Source of the DNA: an uncultured Verrucomicrobiales bacterium
GTDB taxonomy: Bacteria > Verrucomicrobiota > Verrucomicrobiia > Verrucomicrobiales > Akkermansiaceae
NCBI GenBank assembly: GCA_937916505.1
Contig: CALFSW010000180.1
Location: 1-48,607 of the forward strand
Length of the DNA: 48,607 nucleotides
Direction of reading: 5' to 3'
The notes under the pieces are model-generated. The model saw nothing but the letters and a program-made list of their open reading frames with translations, was not told where the DNA came from and made no database searches. Shown one piece after another: positions 43,138 to 48,607 of this stretch. How positions within the stretch are numbered: the first letter of the stretch is position 1; each line of letters begins with the position of its first letter. A program made the translations under genes and the position numbers.

Positions 43138-43746
43138 TTGAACTTCCTCGCCCATTTTCACCTGGCCCAACACACCGACGCCTCCCGGGTGGGCGCCCTG
43201 TTGGGGGATTTCGCAAGGGGAACTCCGGAAAGTCTCCTTGAACGTTTCCCCCCGGAGGTCGTTGGGGGGATCGTCCTCCACCGCGCCATTGATCGTTTCA
43301 CCGACGATCACCCGATCTTTCTCGAGACCAAGAAACTCCTCCATCCGTCGCGAAAACGTTTTGCGGGGATCATCGTCGATATCATTTTTGATCACTTCCT
43401 CGCTCACTCCTGGACTGACTATTCCGAGGTCCCTCTTCCCTCCTTCATTTCAGACATGCACGGCATCCTGAAAAGACATCGATCCTGGCTCACCCCGGAG
43501 CTGGCCGCCATGATCGAACGCATGGTCGAGGAAAATTGGCTCGGCACCTATGGAACCATCCCGGGCCTTGCCCTCACTTTTCGCCGGGTCAGTCAGCGCC
43601 GGGATTTCCTGGCCCCCCTTGTTGGAGCCGAAGAAGATCTCACCGCCCACTATCACTCTTTCAGCCGGGCCTTTCGGAGGTTCTACCCCGAATTGCTCGA
43701 ATTCGCGCGTGAAGAGAATCCCGGCGGAGCATTCAGCTCGCCGTAG
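43138..43746 (+). CDS. Acyl carrier protein phosphodiesterase-like (AcpH)
   Basis: AcpH removes the phosphopantetheine arm from acyl carrier protein. The N-terminus NFLAHFHLAQ, then GALLGDFARG, HRAIDRFTDDHPIF and IIVDIIFDHFLAHSW with His/Asp metal ligands (HD-like) match the family, and 202 residues is normal. The start is TTG at 43138: the family begins MNFLAH, and no ATG gives that N-terminus. It overlaps the convergent Cys-rich gene by 64 bp. Confidence 0.87.
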   Translation: MNFLAHFHLAQHTDASRVGALLGDFARGTPESLLERFPPEVVGGIVLHRAIDRFTDDHPIFLETKKLLHPSRKRFAGIIVDIIFDHFLAHSWTDYSEVPLPSFISDMHGILKRHRSWLTPELAAMIERMVEENWLGTYGTIPGLALTFRRVSQRRDFLAPLVGAEEDLTAHYHSFSRAFRRFYPELLEFAREENPGGAFSSP

Positions 43747-44351
43747 AAATCCCTTCCCGAAATTACACCAAGCATCTTCAACTCCATCCCCAGGGACTCA
43801 CGGGCCGGGGCCGCCCCCTCCCGGAACTTCCCGCAAGGAGTATGGCTTGCAAACCCGGCCTTATCCTCCTCACGGGATAAAAGGGTCAAAACAGGACGTT
43901 CCTTTTTTCGGGTGATTAATACCGGGTGAAGCCAGCAGGAAGTCGGCTTGTAATACCAGGGATGCCGCCCCTCCTCAACCGCACGCAATTGCCACTGACA
44001 ACGATGTTGATCATCAAGGAACACGCAGCGGGTCTTTGGAAAATGGTCCGGGAAATCCCCGGCCAGTTTCGAGGAATCTCCGGCGACCGTTTTCGTTTTC
44101 TTTCGACCGTCCTCCGCTTCGATCATTCCATCCCCACCTCCAAGCTCGCCTAGAATTCGCGCTTCCTCATCGGAAAGCATCACCCCGTCGTGACAACAAG
44201 TGGCGCGACACTTGGCCAACTCACACACCGGAAGCGGCCTCTCAAAAGCGGCATGGTCCACTCCAGCCTCACTCAGTTGTTTGGCCAGCCCCGCCGAAGT
44301 TTCCTGAAAAACGGTATTGTCGAATTTGTTCCTATCGAGTTTGCTCCCCAC
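43683..44351 (-). CDS. Cys-rich protein of the YkgJ/DUF3109 type
   Basis: 222 residues. A cysteine cluster (CELAKCRATCCHDGVML, ~43-59) is followed by TRCVFLDDQHRCQW, SCWLHPVLI and a late TPCGKF. These patterns match YkgJ-like and DUF3109 proteins, thought to bind zinc or an Fe-S cluster; the function is unknown. The start is probably GTG at 44351; the next ATG would lose the cysteine cluster. The C-terminal ~20 residues lie in the overlap with the acpH-like gene. Confidence 0.75.
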   Translation of the reverse strand: MGSKLDRNKFDNTVFQETSAGLAKQLSEAGVDHAAFERPLPVCELAKCRATCCHDGVMLSDEEARILGELGGGDGMIEAEDGRKKTKTVAGDSSKLAGDFPDHFPKTRCVFLDDQHRCQWQLRAVEEGRHPWYYKPTSCWLHPVLITRKKERPVLTLLSREEDKAGFASHTPCGKFREGAAPARESLGMELKMLGVISGRDFYGELNAPPGFSSRANSSNSG

Positions 44352-44537
44352 GAACGAAATGGTAACACGACTGCCACATCGGTCAATCGAGCCGCAATGT
44401 CATTTGAGAAAGCAACGCCTGTTTTCTATTTTCCTGAATCTGCCTCTCAATTCCATAAAAATTCATTTTTCTGTAACCAAGCGATGTTTTGTCGCGTCAA
44501 TTGAGATGTCCCCCCCCAAAACCTTAAAACAATAACC

Positions 44538-45140
44538 ATGAAATTAAAATTCACACTCATTACCGCCATTGCCGCAACCTGTGGTTTCGTTCAGGCTGGT
44601 GACCGCTCCATCGGAGACGGAATCCTCCCCGAATTCCTCCATCACTTTGATGAAAACGAAGATGGCGAGATCGACGGAGAAGAGAGTCAAGCCATTCGAG
44701 ATCTCCGCGCTCAAATGCGCGAAGAACGCCGCAGTAGCATTGATACTGACGGTAGTGGTGAAATCAGCCGCGCAGAGATCGAGACGGCCCGTGCCGCCCT
44801 TCGTGCGCGGATCGAAGAACGTCGCCTGGAGAAATTTAACGAAATTGCGAGAAGTATAACTGATGGTACTGAAAATGGTGACGAAAGAATCAGCTTGGAT
44901 GAATATGCCACCATTCCTGGCATGGATCGGCTTCCCGAGATGATCCGCGAAGCAATTTTCGCTCGTCTTGATAGCGATGATAGTGGTGATATCTCCTCCG
45001 ATGAGTTTTTCCACCGACTTCGCCGTCGTAGTGATGGCATTCCCCCCCTTCCACCACATGGTGGCGGAGAAGATCCTGACGGAGAAGGTCCTGGTGGACA
45101 AGGTAGCCCTCGCCCACCTGCGGGGCCGCCACACCGCTAG
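44538..45140 (+). CDS. Exported EF-hand protein
   Basis: A signal peptide (FTLITAIAATCGFVQAG) is followed by four EF-hand loops: DENEDGEIDGEE, DTDGSGEISRAE, a variant third loop starting DGTENGDERISLDE and DSDDSGDISSDE. The third has 14 positions from Asp to Glu instead of 12. The C-terminal ~30 residues are Gly/Pro-rich (GGGEDPDGEGPGGQGSPRPP). It probably binds Ca2+ outside the membrane. The gene stands alone and ends with a terminator. Such EF-hand proteins are frequent in Planctomycetes and Verrucomicrobia. Confidence 0.87.
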   Translation: MKLKFTLITAIAATCGFVQAGDRSIGDGILPEFLHHFDENEDGEIDGEESQAIRDLRAQMREERRSSIDTDGSGEISRAEIETARAALRARIEERRLEKFNEIARSITDGTENGDERISLDEYATIPGMDRLPEMIREAIFARLDSDDSGDISSDEFFHRLRRRSDGIPPLPPHGGGEDPDGEGPGGQGSPRPPAGPPHR

Positions 45141-45169
45141 ACTCACGAGAGTTCGGAGAACCTAATTTC

Positions 45170-45198
45170 AGAGGCAACTTCCAGTGGAAGTTGCCTCT
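45170..45198 (+). terminator. Terminator of the EF-hand gene
   Basis: A perfect 13-bp stem (45170-45182 with 45186-45198) closes the loop AGT and is followed by TTTCC. It lies 30 bp past the EF-hand stop and 42 bp before the next gene. Confidence 0.85.
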
Positions 45199-45239
45199 TT
45201 TCCTATGCTGCAATAATAAGTATCCTCTTTCAACAACGC

Positions 45240-46196
45240 ATGAAGATCCTCATTTTGCCCTTCTTGATCTGTCAAACCGCTTTCGGGGGAACTCTCTACT
45301 CAACCGATTTCGAGGCTTTTAATGTCGGCGATAATCAATGGTCCGCCAATTCTTCCTGGGGATCGGATAACACCCGCAGCGGCGTCGATTTCATTGACGA
45401 CCTCGCTTTTAATCAGGCTCTCGGTAAAACAGCCGGTTTGGGCCTCAACCGCCCCAGCCGGGACCGGGTTCGAATTCTCACCCAAACTCCTCATGATCAT
45501 GTCACTTCCGGAGAATCCATCATCGAAATTGAGACCCTGATTTCGGTAAAGGACTCTGATAATAGCTTTCGGGATGACTTCTTCTTCTCGATCTACAACA
45601 GTTCGGGTGTCCGGCTTGCATCCATCCGCATCGACAATGAAGACCCGGCTGCTTCCGGATCGAATTTTGGATTTTGGAGAGAAGATGGCATCAGCCAATT
45701 CGATACCGAATCCGACTTCATTCATGAAGAACTCTACGATCTCTTCATGATCATTGATCTTGCCTCAAACACCTGGAGCGCCAGCATCAGCGGGCTCCCT
45801 CTCTTTGAGAATGCCACTTTCACCAACGCCGCAAGTGGGTCTGAAATCAATTTGGCCATTGTCGGATTCGAATGGGATTTGGTCTCCGGAATCCCTTTAT
45901 TCCATGGGGACAATTTCCTTCTGGTAGCCGACCTTCGAGTCATCTCGAAAGCCCCGAATCGCATCCCTGAGCTTAAGATCGAGCTGGATGAAAATCTGGA
46001 CCCGGTCCTTGTCTGGAATGGCTTTGCAGGGAAAACCTATCAAATCGAATACTCCGACACCCTCGCATCTGGAAGCTGGAAAGATGACCTTCCCAATTCC
46101 ACCCTCTCAACGACGGAAATTTCAAAACGATTTAGCTTCCAACCTCCCTCCAACTTTCTCCCGGGAAGATTCTTCAGAGTGGTTCAGAGCGAATGA
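45240..46196 (+). CDS. Exported protein of unknown function
   Basis: A signal peptide (KILILPFLICQTAFG) leads into ~240 residues of beta character (LYSTDFEAFNVGDNQWSANS; later FGFWREDGISQFDTESDFI), perhaps a concanavalin-like sandwich. The last ~75 residues (LVWNGFAGKTYQIEYSDTLA, then GRFFRVVQ) resemble a C-terminal module repeatedly seen in secreted verrucomicrobial proteins. No PEP-CTERM anchor follows. It overlaps the convergent cdd stop by 13 bp. Confidence 0.75.
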   Translation: MKILILPFLICQTAFGGTLYSTDFEAFNVGDNQWSANSSWGSDNTRSGVDFIDDLAFNQALGKTAGLGLNRPSRDRVRILTQTPHDHVTSGESIIEIETLISVKDSDNSFRDDFFFSIYNSSGVRLASIRIDNEDPAASGSNFGFWREDGISQFDTESDFIHEELYDLFMIIDLASNTWSASISGLPLFENATFTNAASGSEINLAIVGFEWDLVSGIPLFHGDNFLLVADLRVISKAPNRIPELKIELDENLDPVLVWNGFAGKTYQIEYSDTLASGSWKDDLPNSTLSTTEISKRFSFQPPSNFLPGRFFRVVQSE

Positions 46197-46570
46197 GGCC
46201 CGAAGGCCTCGGGCAGGAGCTTTTCGAGCGTCGTTTCCCGCACCAGATCCCCATTCTCGTTGGCCATGAGAATCCTCAAAGCAGGGGAAAATTCATTGAG
46301 CACCTGCCGACAGGCTCCGCAGGGACTACCGCCGTTTTTCACGACAATGGCCATTGTCGTGAAACCACGCTCTCCGGATGCCACGGCCGTTCCTACCGCG
46401 ACGCGTTCGGCGCAAATGGTCAAACCATACGAAGCATTCTCGACATTCACCCCGGTAAAAACCTTCCCGGAATCAGAAAGTAGAGCCGCACTGACAGGAA
46501 AGTCCGAATAGGGGCAATAACACCTCTCCCGGGCCTCCATGGCCTTCTTGATGAGTTCGAGATCAGTCAT
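46184..46570 (-). CDS. cdd: Cytidine deaminase
   Basis: Deaminates cytidine and deoxycytidine to uridines. The short, tetrameric type of 128 residues. The zinc site is [11 protein letters not shown] (catalytic Glu) and PCGACRQVL. Other marks are [14 protein letters not shown] and [12 protein letters not shown]. Its ATG overlaps the deoD stop (ATGA). It is the last gene of deoB-deoD-cdd. Confidence 0.94.
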   Translation of the reverse strand: MTDLELIKKAMEARERCYCPYSDFPVSAALLSDSGKVFTGVNVENASYGLTICAERVAVGTAVASGERGFTTMAIVVKNGGSPCGACRQVLNEFSPALRILMANENGDLVRETTLEKLLPEAFGPHSL

Positions 46571-47283
46571 GATGCAATCTTCCGTGCAGCTTCCAAGGCA
46601 ATCTCCATCATCGCGGTAAAACTTTTCTCCCGCTCGTCGCTGGACGTCGACTCACCGGTGCGGATGTGATCACTCACCGTGCAAATGGCCATTCCTCTGG
46701 CCCCATATTCCGCACACACTCCAAAAAGACCAGCGGCCTCCATTTCGACTCCCAAAACTCCCATCTTTTCCATGCGGTCGAACATCCCGGAAACAGGACT
46801 ATAGAAAAGATCCGCCGAAAAAAGATTTCCCACTTTTACCGGGATATTGAGATCCGTGGCCGCAGCAACGTGTGCCGCCAGCAATTGGTAATCCGCGATG
46901 GCCGCAAAATCACAACCACCGAACCTCGACCGGTTGACCCCGCTGTCGGTGCAGGCACCCTGCCCAATTAAGACATCACGCAGCTTAACATCCCTTGAAA
47001 CTGCTCCGCAGCTCCCCACCCGCATCAGATTCCTGACGCCATAGTCGGTGATCAGTTCTTTGGCATAAATCGAGATCGAAGGGATGCCCATGCCGCTGCC
47101 CATCACCGAAATCCGGGTCCCCTTGTAGATCCCGGTAAATCCCAACATATTTCGAACTCCATTCACCTGCTTGACCTCGGTGAGAAAATTTTCAGCAATG
47201 AATTTTGCCCTCAAGGGGTCGCCCGGAAGTAGAACGGTTTCAGCGAATCCGCCGTCCTCGGTTTCTAGATGAGGTGTTGCCAT
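46567..47283 (-). CDS. deoD: Purine nucleoside phosphorylase, DeoD type
   Basis: Cleaves purine (deoxy)nucleosides with phosphate to base and (deoxy)ribose 1-phosphate. It has [74 protein letters not shown] and the Asp-bearing [10 protein letters not shown]. 238 residues is the usual DeoD length. I use the ATG at 47283 ([10 protein letters not shown]); a TTG at 47301 would overlap deoB. Confidence 0.94.
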   Translation of the reverse strand: MATPHLETEDGGFAETVLLPGDPLRAKFIAENFLTEVKQVNGVRNMLGFTGIYKGTRISVMGSGMGIPSISIYAKELITDYGVRNLMRVGSCGAVSRDVKLRDVLIGQGACTDSGVNRSRFGGCDFAAIADYQLLAAHVAAATDLNIPVKVGNLFSADLFYSPVSGMFDRMEKMGVLGVEMEAAGLFGVCAEYGARGMAICTVSDHIRTGESTSSDEREKSFTAMMEIALEAARKIAS

Positions 47284-47293
47284 GGACGGCAAG

Positions 47294-48463
47294 CTAGCCA
47301 ATCACCTGCCCTTCGTCCATCTTCACTCCAAAGAAGTTCCCCACCGTAGCCCCAATGTCGGAAAAACTGTCTCGAATCCCGTGTGATCCCTGCCCGTTGA
47401 GTAACACCGGAACACGCTCCCGGGTGTGGTCGGTCCCCGGCCAGGTGGGGTCGTTTCCATGGTCAGCCGTAATCAGGAGAAAATCGTCGTCATCCATCTC
47501 ATCCAAAAACAATCCCAGTTGCCGGTCCCATTCCTCAAGAGCCATACCATAGCCGCGCGGATCCCGGCGGTGACCGTAGAGCATATCGAAGTCGACAAAA
47601 TTGGTCATGATCAGCCCCCCGTCATCCATGACATCCCGAGTGACACTCCAAAGCTCCCCGTGTCCGCTCGCCTTGACTTCCCGCGTGAGTCCGATGTGGG
47701 CAAATATATCGCCAATCTTCCCCACCCCGGTGACCCCAAAGCCACGTTCCTTGATCCGCTCCAAAACCGTTGGCTTTGGAGGAGGCACCGCGTAGTCTTT
47801 TCGGTTCCCGGTCCTGATGAAATTCCCCTCTTCCCCAAGAAACGGTCGCGCGATGACCCGCCCCACCAACGGATCCAGAAGCGCCGCCCGTGCCACTTCG
47901 CAAAGCCGGTAAAGTTGCTCCAAACCAAACGTTTCTTCATGAGCCGCAATTTGGAAAACGGAGTCGGCAGAGGTATAAAAAATGGGCTTCCCGGTTTTCA
48001 TGCTCGTCTCACCAAGCTTGCGGATAATATCGGTTCCGCTGGCATGACAATGACCCAACGAACCCGGAAGCCCGCATTGCAAGTGCAGGTGGGCCAACAG
48101 CTCCGGGGGGAAACAATCCGCGGTATCCGGAAAATAAGCCCAGTCCCACCGGGCCGGAACTCCCGCCATTTCCCAGTGACCACTGGGGGTATCCTTGCCA
48201 GTCGATATTTCGGTGGCCGCGGCAAAAGCTTCCGTAACGGGCATTTCGGACCATCCTGAAGGTAAGCGGCCATGAACGAGCCGATAACTCTCCCCCAATC
48301 CCCGTCGTTGCAAATTCGGGAGTACCAACGGACGATTTTCACGGCTCAAAAACCACTCGGCAATGTGTCCCAGAGTGTCGCTTCCATCATCCCCGAATTG
48401 AGCCGCATCAGGAGCTCCGCCAATCCCCACCGAATCGAGTACAAACCAAAACAAACGTTTCAC
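47294..48463 (-). CDS. deoB: Phosphopentomutase
   Basis: DeoB interconverts (deoxy)ribose 1- and 5-phosphate, taking up the product of DeoD. It is an alkaline-phosphatase superfamily enzyme with [20 protein letters not shown], the phosphorylated Thr in [29 protein letters not shown] and [21 protein letters not shown] chose the GTG at 48463 ([10 protein letters not shown]), where family members begin; an ATG at 48517 would add 18 unusual residues. It is the first of deoB-deoD-cdd, 10 bp before deoD. No gene is visible in 48518-48607. Confidence 0.92.
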   Translation of the reverse strand: MKRLFWFVLDSVGIGGAPDAAQFGDDGSDTLGHIAEWFLSRENRPLVLPNLQRRGLGESYRLVHGRLPSGWSEMPVTEAFAAATEISTGKDTPSGHWEMAGVPARWDWAYFPDTADCFPPELLAHLHLQCGLPGSLGHCHASGTDIIRKLGETSMKTGKPIFYTSADSVFQIAAHEETFGLEQLYRLCEVARAALLDPLVGRVIARPFLGEEGNFIRTGNRKDYAVPPPKPTVLERIKERGFGVTGVGKIGDIFAHIGLTREVKASGHGELWSVTRDVMDDGGLIMTNFVDFDMLYGHRRDPRGYGMALEEWDRQLGLFLDEMDDDDFLLITADHGNDPTWPGTDHTRERVPVLLNGQGSHGIRDSFSDIGATVGNFFGVKMDEGQVIG

Positions 48464-48607
48464 GCCGAAAGCGTAGTCTTGCCTCGAACGCTTGTCACCT
48501 CCCCGAATCATGCCCATTGACTTATCGCCTTTGGATCCTTAATATATCCTAACAATGAAGTGGTCCCGGGAAACGGAGCCAGCGAGATGTTGATTTAGCG
48601 CTGGTCT

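Overview
The window reads as a chromosomal segment of a Verrucomicrobiota bacterium (PVC superphylum). The evidence is a four-gene cluster with DUF1501, pre-peptidase (PPC), DUF1549/DUF1553 and cytochrome-WD40 proteins of the planctomycete/verrucomicrobial type; a three-gene prepilin-like set resembling the 'Verru_Chthon cassette' B/C/D families; a very long GreA-type protein of the kind also known in chlamydiae; and an McsA-McsB-ClpC operon. Assignment below phylum is not supported. No integrase, transposase, phage gene or CRISPR array was seen. Genes are densely packed, and six convergent pairs overlap at their 3' ends.

Layout. 1-12 kb: a membrane Ser/Thr kinase-like protein with a degenerate catalytic loop is divergent from a tight surface/periplasmic cluster: Tat-exported DUF1501 protein, PPC-domain protein, large c-type-cytochrome/DUF1549/DUF1553 protein, and a cytochrome-WD40-coiled-coil protein. 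12-19 kb: the redox repressor Rex is divergent from a Bat-type operon (DUF58, DUF4381-like, two VWA proteins, BatD). Two of its genes are fusions that keep an internal signal-peptide-like segment, and no MoxR ATPase gene adjoins it. 19-24 kb: mcsA-mcsB-clpC, a protein arginine phosphorylation and degradation operon. 24-30 kb: an SDR dehydrogenase, an FtsB/DivIC-like protein, enolase, the long Gre protein, a PDZ protein and an ECF sigma/putative anti-sigma pair. 30-30.5 kb: two identical tRNA-Leu genes (anticodon read as AAG) flank tRNA-Val(CAC). 30.5-33 kb: the three pseudopilin genes. 33-44.4 kb: mixed housekeeping genes (galE, rhomboid protease, lysA, an ECF sigma factor, 5-formyl-THF cyclo-ligase, apaG, thiD, an EamA transporter, a ThuA-like protein, an M20 peptidase, a class IV aminotransferase, acpH-like, a Cys-rich protein). 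44.5-46.2 kb: an EF-hand protein and another secreted protein. 46.2-48.5 kb: a deoB-deoD-cdd nucleoside salvage operon.

How the genes work together. The 2.8-11.8 kb genes very probably make one exported, haem-containing complex whose substrate cannot be read from sequence. The Bat genes are a membrane VWA system. McsA/McsB/ClpC would mark and unfold damaged proteins for a ClpP encoded elsewhere. DeoB, DeoD and Cdd recycle nucleosides. The observations most worth a second look are the pseudokinase, the Bat fusions with relic signal sequences, the A34 leucine tRNA in a 98-bp duplication, and the long Gre protein with an apparent KOW/Tudor-like N-terminus.
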